This document shows, in pieces, positions 1-7,386 of a DNA stretch of 61,768 bases. The notes under the pieces are model-generated. The model was not told the origin of the DNA. It made no database searches and saw only the letters and a program-made list of their open reading frames with translations. Source of the DNA: Bacillota bacterium (lineage in GTDB: Bacteria; Bacillota; Clostridia; Monoglobales; Firm-18); NCBI GenBank assembly GCA_022706765.1, contig JAKJBX010000012.1, positions 1 through 61,768 of the forward strand, given 5' to 3'. Position numbers and translations under genes: made by a program. Every line of letters starts with the position of its first letter. Position 1 is the stretch's first letter.

Positions 1-122
1 AAGTGCATCAGGACCCGCCGAACGCCATGAGCGACGGCGAGCAATCGTTGCGTCCGGAGGTATTTGCGGAGCTGATGGGTGAGCTTAAAAAGGTTGCCGA
101 GGCAGTGGGGAGAACGCTATGA
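1..122 (+). CDS. aroF: 3-deoxy-7-phosphoheptulonate (DAHP) synthase, C-terminal end only
   Basis: Only the last 39 codons are in the window (frame starting at base 3, stop TGA at 120-122). The residues include HQDPPNAMSDGEQSL, which matches the conserved end of AroF-type class I DAHP synthases (VHPDP..ALSDG.QSL), the first enzyme of the shikimate pathway. The stop overlaps the start of the next gene, pheA, in an ATGA arrangement, so the two are probably translationally coupled in an aromatic amino acid operon. The fragment is short; the call rests on this motif and on the neighbour. Confidence 0.72.
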   Translation, partial: VHQDPPNAMSDGEQSLRPEVFAELMGELKKVAEAVGRTL

Positions 123-925
123 GGATCGGATATTTAGGACCGGACGGCACATTTTCACAGATTGCGGCAAACAAAGCGGCGGCAGGGACGGACAGCGAGC
201 TGACCGCCTACCCCTCGATCGCCGAGCTTGCTGCGGCGGCGAACGCCCGGGAGGTGGATGCGGCCGTGCTGCCGATAGAGAATTCGTTGGAGGGCGGCAT
301 TAACACGACGCTCGACTGCCTTGCCTTTGAGTGCGACCTCATGATCACGCAGGAGCTGCTCATCAGCGTCAGCCAGTGCCTGCTGTCCAATTCGGAAACG
401 ATTACGAAAATTTACTCGCATCCCCAGCCCGTGGGGCAAAGCGGACGCTATTTGGCAAAGCGCTACCCCGGCGTGCCGGTCACCTTTACGTCCAGTACGG
501 CGGAGGCGGCGATGATCGCGGCGGGCGAGGACGGTGCGGCGGCAATCGGCGGCGAGGCGCTTGCGGAAATTTACGGACTGGGTATCGTCGAACGGGGAAT
601 TGAGGACGTCAGCACCAACACTACGCGTTTCGTGGTGGCGCGGCGTGACGCCGAAATGCCTGCGGACGCTGACAAAACCTCTGTCGTGTTCAGCGTCGCA
701 AACCAGCCGGGCGCGCTGTATAAAATGCTGTCGGTATTTGACATCTTCGGCATCAACATGATGAAGATCGAGTCCCGCCCCGCCAAGACGGTGCTCGGCG
801 CCTATGTGTTCTTCGTGGATATCAACGGCACGGCGGACGATGAGAACATCAGGCGCGCGCTTGAAATTGTGCGCTACAAAGCCACCTTCTTCAAGGTGCT
901 GGGCAGCTATAAAGCGTATCAATAA
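119..925 (+). CDS. pheA: Prephenate dehydratase with ACT regulatory domain
   Basis: Converts prephenate to phenylpyruvate in phenylalanine synthesis, in the cytoplasm. The 268 residues have the usual monofunctional layout: a catalytic domain (about 1-180) opening with MRIGYLGPDGTFSQIAA and carrying the substrate-site triplet TRF at 169-171, then an ACT domain (about 188-266) with the phenylalanine-binding ESRP motif at 218-221. No chorismate mutase domain is present. The ATG at 119 overlaps the stop of aroF by four bases. A strong hairpin terminator follows directly. Feedback inhibition by phenylalanine is expected from the ACT domain (family knowledge). Confidence 0.95.
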   Translation: MRIGYLGPDGTFSQIAANKAAAGTDSELTAYPSIAELAAAANAREVDAAVLPIENSLEGGINTTLDCLAFECDLMITQELLISVSQCLLSNSETITKIYSHPQPVGQSGRYLAKRYPGVPVTFTSSTAEAAMIAAGEDGAAAIGGEALAEIYGLGIVERGIEDVSTNTTRFVVARRDAEMPADADKTSVVFSVANQPGALYKMLSVFDIFGINMMKIESRPAKTVLGAYVFFVDINGTADDENIRRALEIVRYKATFFKVLGSYKAYQ

Positions 926-932
926 TATTGAG

Positions 933-968
933 AGCGTGTTCACATACGAATGTGAACACGCTTTTTAT
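933..968. terminator. Bidirectional terminator between pheA and the convergent gene
   Basis: A 13-bp inverted repeat (AGCGTGTTCACAT / ATGTGAACACGCT) is followed by TTTTTATTT on the plus strand. It lies between two convergent genes and can serve both. Confidence 0.85.
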
Positions 969-2080
969 TTAGGAGTTTCCAGCCCCTTGACCCGCTTATC
1001 CAGCATATCGATGCGGCTGCCCAATTTCGTCAGACTGTCGTGGATACCTTGCAGCTGGATTTTGAGCTTGGTCAGCTCCACTGCGTCGCCCTCCTGGCGG
1101 ACGGGCGGTGCGGCGGCGCCCTGCGGCATAGCAGGCTTTGGCGGCGTCATACTGATTTTCATAAAATCGCTCAGCACGTACAGCGAGGCGATGTTGTCCT
1201 TGATATAGCCATAACAGTGCCGTGACTGGCAGCTCTCGAACGAGGTATAGGCAAGCCCGAACAGCTTAATCGGCGAGAATCGGCCCGCCATAAACTCGGT
1301 GGGGTTTTGAAAGGTCGCGCCGCCGTTGTTGCTGACCGACGCCCACACCCGCCCCTCACGCTTGTTTTCCCACATCACATACAGCGAGTTGCCGCTCTTG
1401 ATGAAAACCGGTCGGCTGCCGCCCTCGCCGACCTTGATTTCCGCCTCCTGCGTGATGGATACGACGGTATTGTCGACCACCCCCGTGATGTGGATTTTCT
1501 CGTCCGCATAGATATACGGGTGGATGAGCCTGCCGCTTGTCGAAACCGGCACGAAATCCTCCCACACCTTTTTGCTCCATGTGTATTTGCGCCACCCTAA
1601 AACGCCTCCGAGGCTTTCGTATACCACATACAGGTTGCCGTTTTCGTCCTTTGTGGCGGCGAATTCCCCCTCAAAGCAGTCGACGGCATCCGGCACATCG
1701 CTGGTTTCAAGAATGTGGTGCGTCAGCAGCTTTTTGCCCTTGTAGTCGATGGCGTACAAAATATTGATCAGGTTTCCCACCCGAAACAGGCGGAAATGCT
1801 TCTGGTGCGGCGAGTATGATTTGCTCTGCAAAAGGGTGTATTTCTCCCAGTTCATGCCCTCGGTTTTGATGTAAAGGATATTGCCCGCATCGTCCTGACA
1901 GACCATATGTATCGTTTCGGCATCGTCGATGATGACGTCAAAATCCTTCTGCCCGTTGCCGACTAAGCTCTCATATTCACCCGTCTGCCCGTTTAATATA
2001 TTGCAAAAGCAGATTCCCCGGCTGTTGTGGCAAAAGTGGCGCATCGTGCCGAAACTGTGTTTGACAAAATATTCGCTCAT
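965..2080 (-). CDS. Hypothetical protein, probable beta-propeller/BNR-like repeats with C-terminal coiled coil
   Basis: Function not recognised. The preferred start is ATG at 2080 because GGAGGG lies just upstream; an in-frame ATG at 2098 has no such site. The 371 residues have no signal peptide. About residues 1-300 are beta-rich repeating segments, some with Asp-box-like pieces such as SVSNNGGATFQNP, typical of sialidase/BNR propellers. A Pro/Ala-rich linker and a C-terminal heptad-like helix (LTKLKIQLQGIHDSLTKLGS) follow. The gene is convergent with pheA and stands alone. Similar propeller-plus-coil proteins occur in clostridia without known role. An enzymatic sialidase function is not supported because no catalytic residues are recognisable. 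Confidence 0.72.
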   Translation of the reverse strand: MSEYFVKHSFGTMRHFCHNSRGICFCNILNGQTGEYESLVGNGQKDFDVIIDDAETIHMVCQDDAGNILYIKTEGMNWEKYTLLQSKSYSPHQKHFRLFRVGNLINILYAIDYKGKKLLTHHILETSDVPDAVDCFEGEFAATKDENGNLYVVYESLGGVLGWRKYTWSKKVWEDFVPVSTSGRLIHPYIYADEKIHITGVVDNTVVSITQEAEIKVGEGGSRPVFIKSGNSLYVMWENKREGRVWASVSNNGGATFQNPTEFMAGRFSPIKLFGLAYTSFESCQSRHCYGYIKDNIASLYVLSDFMKISMTPPKPAMPQGAAAPPVRQEGDAVELTKLKIQLQGIHDSLTKLGSRIDMLDKRVKGLETPK

Positions 2081-2184
2081 ACCATCCCTCCGAATCAATC
2101 ACCATACTACATCTTATGACAGGGAAAACGGTATATTCCCGTATACTTACACAAAAAAGGACGTCCTGCGGCAGCGGGCGTCCT

Positions 2185-2251
2185 TTTTCATATGATAGGA
2201 AATCTAATTTCCTATCATATGAAAACATTTAATTCATTCCTTGGCAAAGGG
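2185..2251 (+). repeat. Hairpin-plus-tail intergenic element, copy A
   Basis: A perfect 19-bp stem (TTTTCATATGATAGGAAAT / its complement, 3-base loop) is followed by the tail CATTTAATTCATTCCTTGG and CAAAGGG. Related copies lie at 7098-7166, 22589-22645, 23492-23548, 36228-36295 and, inverted, 53381-53438. Stem sequences differ while pairing is kept; the tail is nearly constant. Confidence 0.75.
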
Positions 2252-2310
2252 TTATGTCAGCGCACAAAAAAGGACGTCCCGCGGCAGCGGGCGTCCTTTT
2301 TCATATGATA

Positions 2311-2370
2311 GAAATTACGCAAATTCGTCGTAATTTCCGCGCTCCGGCGAAGTGAATCCGCCTGCGCTTT
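2311..2370. repeat. Second dispersed intergenic repeat family, copy 1
   Basis: Starts with the small palindrome GAAATTACG...CGTAATTTC and continues GCGCTCCGGCGAAGTGAATC CGCCTGCGC. A nearly identical copy lies inverted at 8342-8400, a diverged one at 10091-10140, and the GCGCTCCGGCGAA core recurs in the tandem array at 22024-22253. Confidence 0.7.
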
Positions 2371-2393
2371 CGCGCTCGAACGCTTTTTTCTTT

Positions 2394-2555
2394 TCATTGT
2401 GTGCGCGATTTGGATTTGCCGGACAACCAGTCCCAGATGAAGATGATCGCCGCCGCAATCAGCAGCAGATGGATCAGCCCTCCGGCGAACCTGAATATCA
2501 GCCCGAGCAGCCAGAAAAATACCACAATGCCGCCGAGCCAGCGCATAAACGTCAT
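2394..2555 (-). CDS. Small membrane protein, lmo0937/DUF5670-like
   Basis: A 53-residue protein with ATG at 2555, an AAAGGATG ribosome site a few bases upstream and TGA at 2394. It has two hydrophobic helices: about residues 5-25, then a second that includes GGLIHLLLIAAAIIFIWDW. The GGLIHLLL signature and size match the lmo0937 family of tiny membrane proteins, common in Firmicutes and of unknown function. The tail SGKSKSRTQ is hydrophilic and basic. It is too short for many gene finders. It points away from the Cys-rich gene at 2695, with which it shares the spacer holding a sporulation-type promoter. Confidence 0.75.
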   Translation of the reverse strand: MTFMRWLGGIVVFFWLLGLIFRFAGGLIHLLLIAAAIIFIWDWLSGKSKSRTQ

Positions 2556-2615
2556 ATAATCACATCCTTTTGGGGGTTAGTATACCCGTCGCTCCAAAAT
2601 AATATGCGACCATTC

Positions 2616-2642
2616 ACACAAATGCCCAAGCGACATATTATA
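2616..2642 (+). promoter_or_regulatory. Possible sigma-K-type promoter
   Basis: The -10-like CATATTATA (2634-2642) fits the sigma-K pattern CATANNNTA, and an AC sits 16 bases upstream at 2616-2617. It is placed about 50 bases before the Cys-rich gene at 2695. A vegetative reading (TATAAT at 2639-2644) lacks a good -35. Inference from consensus only. Confidence 0.35.
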
Positions 2643-2694
2643 ATAGTGAAAACTGTATATTACAGTCCATATTTAAAAACAGGAGGTAAAAAGT

Positions 2695-3207
2695 ATGAAC
2701 CAAAATCGCGACGCTTGCTGTTGCACAGAAACCCTCGGCGATTTCAGAGACGGCGTCTGCATCCATACCGACCAAGTATATGATTCCTGCCGGGAGAGAG
2801 ATTGTCTTGAAGACTTGCAGGTCATTTTGACGAGGTGCGGTCAGGAGCTGGTTGACAGGGCAATCAACGTCAAGGTAAAGAGTGCGGAAGTGATCTGGGT
2901 GTATACAGACCTTGATCCCGTACCTTTCAACAGGGGCTTTTTCACAGTGGACATAAAATACTTCTTCAAGGTCACCCTCGAAGTATTCACGGGTGTCGGA
3001 AGACCTACGGAAGTAGAAGGCTTGGCTACATTTGACAAAAAAGTAATTCTTTTCGGTTCCGAGGGCAATTCCAGGGTATTCTCCTCGAAGTATGACCCGG
3101 GCAACCAGGTTCCGCACGTTTGGGAAAAGAACAACCTGCCTACGGCAATTGTAGAGACAGATGACCACAATCTGCCGGGTGCTGCCGAAGCCTCCTTCGG
3201 CGGATAA
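2695..3207 (+). CDS. Conserved clostridial hypothetical protein, Cys-rich N-terminus
   Basis: Function not known. The 170 residues begin MNQNRDACCCTETLG and contain CIHTDQVYDSCRERDCLEDL (residues 22-41), a pattern I recognise from clostridial proteins of unknown role. The middle is beta-rich (INVKVKSAEVIWVYTDLDPV, FFTVDIKYFFKVTLEV). No signal peptide or membrane segment. The ATG at 2695 follows a strong AGGAGGTAAAAAGT site. The sigma-K-like promoter upstream and its many cysteines suggest a spore coat or sporulation role (inference). A broadly similar Cys-rich protein is encoded at 19796-20188. Confidence 0.7.
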   Translation: MNQNRDACCCTETLGDFRDGVCIHTDQVYDSCRERDCLEDLQVILTRCGQELVDRAINVKVKSAEVIWVYTDLDPVPFNRGFFTVDIKYFFKVTLEVFTGVGRPTEVEGLATFDKKVILFGSEGNSRVFSSKYDPGNQVPHVWEKNNLPTAIVETDDHNLPGAAEASFGG

Positions 3208-3381
3208 AATGCAATGAAATGCTGCGTTTTCAACAAAATATGACCTTTGCATTGTTTTTTTTGGTGAAAATATGCAAAAATTGCTTGTAAAAATTGTACT
3301 GATTTTTTTAAAAAATGATTGCATATCTTAAAAAGCTGTGGTACAATGTGTGTATCTGAAAATATGCTGGGGTGGATAATC

Positions 3382-3645
3382 GTGGTCATCAAGGATAATT
3401 TCTTGTTAAAACAGATAGCCGGCGATTACATCGTCGTCCCAGTCGGCGAAAAGCTGGTGGATTTCAGTGCCATGATTGTCCTTAACGAAACCGGTGTTTT
3501 TCTTTGGAAATTGTTAAAGGAAGAAAAGACCGTGACACAGCTTGTCGAAGCAGTTGTTGCTGAGTACGACATTGACAGGGGAACGGCGGAGTCGGATGTC
3601 GGCGAATTCATCGCCATGCTGAAAGAAAAAGATTTGGTCGCATGA
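3382..3645 (+). CDS. PqqD-like peptide-binding (RRE) protein
   Basis: About 87 residues from a GTG at 3382, chosen because GGGGTGG lies 6 bases upstream; a longer frame to 3319 lacks such a site. The sequence follows the PqqD fold: N-terminal strands (FLLKQIAGDYIVVPVGE), then ALVLNETG-like text (MIVLNETGVFLWKLL), then a winged-helix part (TVTQLVEAVVAEYDI, VGEFIAMLKEKDLV). PqqD-like domains bind leader peptides of ribosomal natural products and hand them to modifying enzymes. No radical SAM or cyclase partner lies next to it here. The neighbours are an S26 peptidase 4 bases downstream and an ABC exporter, so it probably delivers a peptide for cleavage or export. Confidence 0.82.
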   Translation: MVIKDNFLLKQIAGDYIVVPVGEKLVDFSAMIVLNETGVFLWKLLKEEKTVTQLVEAVVAEYDIDRGTAESDVGEFIAMLKEKDLVA

Positions 3646-3649
3646 TGCA

Positions 3650-4132
3650 ATGAACGACAATAAGACGATTGTGACCAGCATTGTGAATGTTTCACCTGTA
3701 TTGACGGAGCTTTTGGCAGAGGGTATGCTTGTGCGTTTCATTGTCACAGGCAACAGCATGTTTCCTATGCTGAGGAGTTGCGGAGATACTGTCATATTAA
3801 AGAAGAAACCCGTGCTGAAAAAATACGATTTGGTGCTTTACAGGCGGGTAAGCGGTGAATTTGTGCTTCATAGGATTGTCAAAATAAAGGACAACATCTT
3901 GTATATGGCGGGCGATCATGAAGTTGAGATTGAGCACCCCATATATCCAGAGCAGGTCATCGCATCGGTCGAAGGCTTTTGCAGACGCGGCAGAAACATC
4001 TCGTGCAGTAATCCGATATACAAGCTTTACTGTGTTTTTTGGACTTTGTGCTTGCGAAAACGACACATTATGGTCGTCGTGCTGAAACGTCTCAGGAGTG
4101 CAATCAGAAGCCGAAGGTGGAAGCAGCTTTGA
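3650..4132 (+). CDS. S24/S26-family signal peptidase-like protein (Ser-His type)
   Basis: 160 residues. The catalytic serine motif is GNSMFPML with Ser36; FVLHRIV supplies His74, and YMAGDHEVEIEHPI (Gly88-Asp89) follows. This is the Ser-His arrangement of SipW/ER-type signal peptidases rather than the Ser-Lys dyad. No N-terminal membrane anchor is obvious; a hydrophobic stretch (IYKLYCVFWTLCL) near the C-terminus may associate with the membrane. Similar stand-alone peptidases occur beside PqqD-like genes in Firmicutes (from memory of synteny). It starts 4 bases after the PqqD-like gene stop and is tightly followed by the ABC transporter, so leader cleavage of an exported peptide is the likely job. 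Confidence 0.82.
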   Translation: MNDNKTIVTSIVNVSPVLTELLAEGMLVRFIVTGNSMFPMLRSCGDTVILKKKPVLKKYDLVLYRRVSGEFVLHRIVKIKDNILYMAGDHEVEIEHPIYPEQVIASVEGFCRRGRNISCSNPIYKLYCVFWTLCLRKRHIMVVVLKRLRSAIRSRRWKQL

Positions 4133-5787
4133 AAGATGACGTCAGAACCTTGAAGTGGATAGCCCGTGAGGTAAAGCGTATACTCGGTTTTTTGGTTTTA
4201 CTGACCGCAGTCGGATTGATTGTGTCATATATCGGCGTCAGTTTGGCGCTGGTTTCCAGGCAGGTGATGGACGCCGCTGCCGGCAGCACGGCCGCAAAGC
4301 TCATTTCGGCGTTTGGTTATTTGGCGGCGCTGATCTTAATCCAGCTGGCGATGCAGGTTGCTTATTCGATGCTCAGCGCAAGAGCGGTCGGCAGGCTGAA
4401 TGTACATATTAAACGCAGACTGTTCGGACAGCTTTTGACCAAGGACTACGTCAGCATCAGCGCCTATCATTCGGGCGAGCTGATCAACAGGCTAAACAGC
4501 GATGTCAGCATCATAGCCGGTGCGGTCATCGATATGATACCAAGCGGTATATCGCATTTGACACGCATCATATTCAGCTTTGTCGTGCTTTGGATGATTG
4601 CACCTGACTTTGCGCTGGCTTGTCTGATAGGGGGCCCTCTTTTGCTGGTAGTTTCCCATGTCTACCGCAAAAAAATGAAAGCGCTGTACAAAAAGTGTCA
4701 GGAAACCGACGGCAAAACCCGCTCGTTTATGCAGGAGTGCATACAGAATTTGTTGGTCATCAAATCCTTCGGCAGCGAAGACGTGGTGACCGAATATGCC
4801 ACCTCACTGCAAAATGCGCATTACAGATATACCATCAGGCGTAGTAATCTTGGCGTTGCCGCAAACATCATGCTTTTCGTAGCGGCAAATGCGGGCTTTT
4901 ATTTCGCACTGGCGTGGGGGGCATACAAGCTCTCACTCGGACTGCTCAGCGTCGGTACCGTTTTCGCCATGACGCAGATTATGGGTCAGGTTCAAGCGCC
5001 GTTTCTCAGCATCTCATCCATCCTGCCGCAGTATTATGCTATGCTGGCTGCGTCGGAAAGGGTCATTGAGATATTAGAGCTGCCTGGGGAAACGCAGGAC
5101 GGAACACAGGTGGAAAGCCTGAACGATTTCAGTGAAATCGTTTTAAGCAAGGTGACATTTGCTTATGACAGTACGGCAGTGCTTGACGGTGCAGACTTCT
5201 CGATCAAAAAGGGCGAGGTGGTTGCCGTTGCGGGCAACTCCGGTATCGGGAAAAGCACCCTGCTGAAATTACTTTTAGGTATCATTTCGCCGTCAAAAGG
5301 CGATGCATACATAGCATTACACAGCGGCGAAAGGGTTTCGCTCGGCAAAGGGACGAGAGCAGCGTTTGCTTACGTACCGCAGGGGAATATGATCCTATCA
5401 GGTACCATCCGTGACAACATCAGCTTCTTTGATGACCGGGCGGATGAAAGCCGGATCGTGCAATGTGCAAAAACAGCCGGGGTTTGGGATTTTGTCGCCG
5501 AACTGCCCGACGGGCTTGATACCGTCATCGGGGAAAAGGGGCTGGGGCTCAGTGAGGGACAGGTTCAGCGTATTGCGATTGCCAGGGCGGTCTACCGCGA
5601 CGCACCGGTGATTCTGCTGGATGAAGCGACTTCGGCGCTTGACGAAAAAACCGAATCGCAGCTGCTTGCGAACATCAAGGACATCAAAGACAAAACTTGC
5701 ATTATTGTTTCACACCGCAAAGAAGCATTCAAAATTTGCCACAAGGCGTATAAAATTGATGATGGCAGGTTTAAAATGTTTTCTTAA
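4129..5787 (+). CDS. ABC transporter, fused membrane and ATPase domains (peptide exporter type)
   Basis: Half-transporter that should work as a homodimer in the membrane. From the preferred TTG start at 4129 (AAGGTGG 8 bases upstream; GTG 4117 and ATG 4039 are alternatives) it has 552 residues: six membrane helices in about 1-310, then an ATPase domain with Walker A GNSGIGKST at 369-377, signature LSEGQ at 474-478, Walker B ILLDEA around Asp498 and switch His529. There is no C39 peptidase domain, which fits the separate S26 peptidase encoded just upstream and overlapping. The next genes encode an exported protein and a small peptide, possible cargo. Family: MsbA/LagD-like exporters; substrate unproven. 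Confidence 0.92.
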   Translation: MKDDVRTLKWIAREVKRILGFLVLLTAVGLIVSYIGVSLALVSRQVMDAAAGSTAAKLISAFGYLAALILIQLAMQVAYSMLSARAVGRLNVHIKRRLFGQLLTKDYVSISAYHSGELINRLNSDVSIIAGAVIDMIPSGISHLTRIIFSFVVLWMIAPDFALACLIGGPLLLVVSHVYRKKMKALYKKCQETDGKTRSFMQECIQNLLVIKSFGSEDVVTEYATSLQNAHYRYTIRRSNLGVAANIMLFVAANAGFYFALAWGAYKLSLGLLSVGTVFAMTQIMGQVQAPFLSISSILPQYYAMLAASERVIEILELPGETQDGTQVESLNDFSEIVLSKVTFAYDSTAVLDGADFSIKKGEVVAVAGNSGIGKSTLLKLLLGIISPSKGDAYIALHSGERVSLGKGTRAAFAYVPQGNMILSGTIRDNISFFDDRADESRIVQCAKTAGVWDFVAELPDGLDTVIGEKGLGLSEGQVQRIAIARAVYRDAPVILLDEATSALDEKTESQLLANIKDIKDKTCIIVSHRKEAFKICHKAYKIDDGRFKMFS

Positions 5788-5831
5788 TAAATTGTTTTTA
5801 TCCATTCAAAATTTTGCAAGGGGGAATTTAA

Positions 5832-6881
5832 ATGAGTAAAACGCAAAGTCTCAGGAAAATCATCGCAATGTTAACAGTACTGACAATGGTTTTTGTCCTC
5901 TCTGTTAGCGCATCTGCTGCAACAAATTCGACAACAACGGCATACAGTCTCGACGGCAGCAAATCCGTCAGGGTTACTTCAACGCTCTCCGGTCTCACGG
6001 TGGGTGAAGAAGTCACTTACTTGGCGAAAGCGGCTGACAACAGTATCGCTTATGTGGCTCAGGTCACGGCAGCGGCAGCAAGCTTCCAAATCACGTATGT
6101 TGCTGATATTGACGATGTTGTCAACACCACTGTAAAGTTTGCCGCAACGACGTCGCAAAAGACTGCGGCTTCGGTTGTTCTTGATGAAATCGGCGTTACT
6201 TTAACAGACGCCAATTACGACGTTACCGGTGACGGTGATGTTGAGCTCAGCGACTATATCCTTGACGGCAGCTATGTATTCACGCTTGTTCCCGATGCGA
6301 ACAAAAAGGTTTCCGCTTTGTCATATAGCCTTGACGGCGGCACAACAATCGTCCCCGTGCTGCTCAGCAAAGTTATCACAGGCGGCGCACAGAGTTACTT
6401 CATTGTTGATGCGGATGACCTCACCGTAAACTATATTCTGTATGTGACCTTTGATGATGCGGAACCCGTTGCGGAAAGCAGCGTAACACAGGCTAAAGGT
6501 TTTGGAACGCCGATGCTTGATGCGGGTGCTGATAACAACATTACAACCTACGCAAAGGTTAAGCCTGCGTCAGGTTTGAGCGAGGACGACTATGAATATG
6601 GCATCCTGTTCGGATATGCTCCTGCTGATTTGGTATTCACGGGCAGCAATGACGATTGGGTAGGCAATACAGCCGGCACAATTTCACTTGGCAGCGGTGT
6701 GAAGAAATTCAGGGCACTCGGCAAGGGCGTTGACGGTTCGTTCGCAGTCACTCTGATTGACGGCGGCAGCGGATTGCTCGACGGCGCAGACGCATACTAC
6801 ACCAGAACGTATGTCGTTGAAGACGGTGACTACCTCAACGCAACCTACGGTCCGGCAATCGCTACATTCATTGCTGAATAA
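5832..6881 (+). CDS. Secreted protein of unknown function with a dockerin-like calcium motif
   Basis: 349 residues with a clear signal peptide (basic MSKTQSLRKI, hydrophobic core, then SVSASAATNS with probable cleavage after ASA). The mature part is rich in Thr, Ser, Asp and Ala and looks like a string of beta domains. Around residues 130-145 there is VTGDGDVELSDYI, which resembles one EF-hand loop of a dockerin (DxNxDGxVxxxD), but only one copy is evident, so true dockerin function is doubtful. Strong ribosome site GGGGGAATTTAA before ATG. It sits between the ABC exporter and the small peptide gene, 20 bases before the latter. It may be a surface partner of the cluster (inference). Confidence 0.75.
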   Translation: MSKTQSLRKIIAMLTVLTMVFVLSVSASAATNSTTTAYSLDGSKSVRVTSTLSGLTVGEEVTYLAKAADNSIAYVAQVTAAAASFQITYVADIDDVVNTTVKFAATTSQKTAASVVLDEIGVTLTDANYDVTGDGDVELSDYILDGSYVFTLVPDANKKVSALSYSLDGGTTIVPVLLSKVITGGAQSYFIVDADDLTVNYILYVTFDDAEPVAESSVTQAKGFGTPMLDAGADNNITTYAKVKPASGLSEDDYEYGILFGYAPADLVFTGSNDDWVGNTAGTISLGSGVKKFRALGKGVDGSFAVTLIDGGSGLLDGADAYYTRTYVVEDGDYLNATYGPAIATFIAE

Positions 6882-6901
6882 TGAGAGGGAGGATTAATAA
6901 T

Positions 6902-7048
6902 ATGAAAAAATATGAAAAGCCGACCTTGTCGGTCGTCCAGCTGAAAGTATCGGAGAACATTGCAGCAAAGGGCAACACAACGATTTATAATTTGAGCAAC
7001 TTGGAAAATTCCGCTCTCGGAATTTTGGGTCTCGACGGCGAAAGCTGA
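6902..7048 (+). CDS. 48-residue peptide, candidate RiPP precursor
   Basis: ATG at 6902 has a strong GGGAGGATTAATA site; TGA ends at 7048. The first half, MKKYEKPTLSVVQLKVSEN, reads like a leader (the KYEKP...V..L pattern recurs in small clostridial precursor peptides, from memory), followed by IAAKG. The second half, NTTIYNLSNLENSALGILGL and DGES, is uncharged until its end and could be a core. No Cys is present, so lanthionine or thioether bridges are ruled out. It lies in the same direction as, and downstream of, the PqqD-like, S26 peptidase and ABC genes, and a terminator follows at once. Product and modification are unknown. Confidence 0.62.
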   Translation: MKKYEKPTLSVVQLKVSENIAAKGNTTIYNLSNLENSALGILGLDGES

Positions 7049-7064
7049 TTTTTTGAAAATTCAT

Positions 7065-7100
7065 ATGCAAAGCCAAACATCGTTTGGCTTTGCATTGTTT
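7065..7100 (+). terminator. Terminator after the peptide gene
   Basis: A perfect 14-bp stem (ATGCAAAGCCAAAC / GTTTGGCTTTGCAT, 3-base loop) is followed by TGTTTT. It lies 16 bases after the peptide stop and would end the PqqD-ABC-peptide transcript. Confidence 0.8.
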
Positions 7101-7166
7101 TCATAAGGTGGGGAAAGCATAATTTCCCCACCTTATGAAAACATTGGATAATTCCTTAGCAAAGGC
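7098..7166 (+). repeat. Hairpin-plus-tail intergenic element, copy B
   Basis: Stem TTTTCATAAGGTGGGGAAA and its complement at 7123-7141, then the tail ending ATTCCTTAGCAAAGG. The stem differs from copy A at many bases yet pairs fully; the tail is conserved. Confidence 0.72.
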
Positions 7167-7276
7167 TGTCGTTAGAGCATCTCAAAGTGCCTTGCGGCGT
7201 TTTTTCGCTTTGTGGGCGGATTTGGTCAAGAATGTCTCTTGTGCCAAATCATGTGTCCGGATCATACAGAGGGGCA

Positions 7277-7321
7277 CAAAGGACTTTTAAATCCGGTGCC
7301 AAAGACTTTTAAACCCGGCGC
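7277..7321 (+). repeat. Two tandem 22-23 bp direct repeats upstream of the HprK-like gene
   Basis: CAAAGGACTTTTAAATCCGG TGC is followed directly by CAAAGACTTTTAAACCCGGC GC. Each contains a TTTAAA core. They lie 65-110 bases before the kinase gene and could be an operator, but no regulator is identified. The rest of the 7166-7386 spacer shows nothing else I can name. Confidence 0.45.
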
Positions 7322-7386
7322 TTTTGTAAAGATACAGAGGACAAACAAAGACAAAATTTCTGCTGCGGCAAAAGGATGTCATACGA

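Larger units (their letters stand above)
2081..2393. other. Gene-free repeat-rich spacer
   Basis: No gene is visible. It holds two near-identical GC-rich hairpins (2159-2183 and 2272-2296, arms GGACGTCC / GGGCGTCC, each followed by a T run), a hairpin-plus-tail element (2185-2251), and one copy of a second repeat family (2311-2370). Both GC hairpins look like terminators and are duplicates of each other. Confidence 0.7.

Noticed and set aside
155..943. 262-codon minus-strand ORF opposite pheA
   Set aside because: Shadow of prephenate dehydratase; no start context and arbitrary composition.
965..2080. Sialidase
   Set aside because: Asp-box-like repeats are present, but I see no catalytic Arg triad, Tyr or FRIP motif and no signal peptide.
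6220..6270. True dockerin domain in the exported protein
   Set aside because: Only one calcium-loop-like segment is visible, while dockerins have two; no cohesin gene is in the window.
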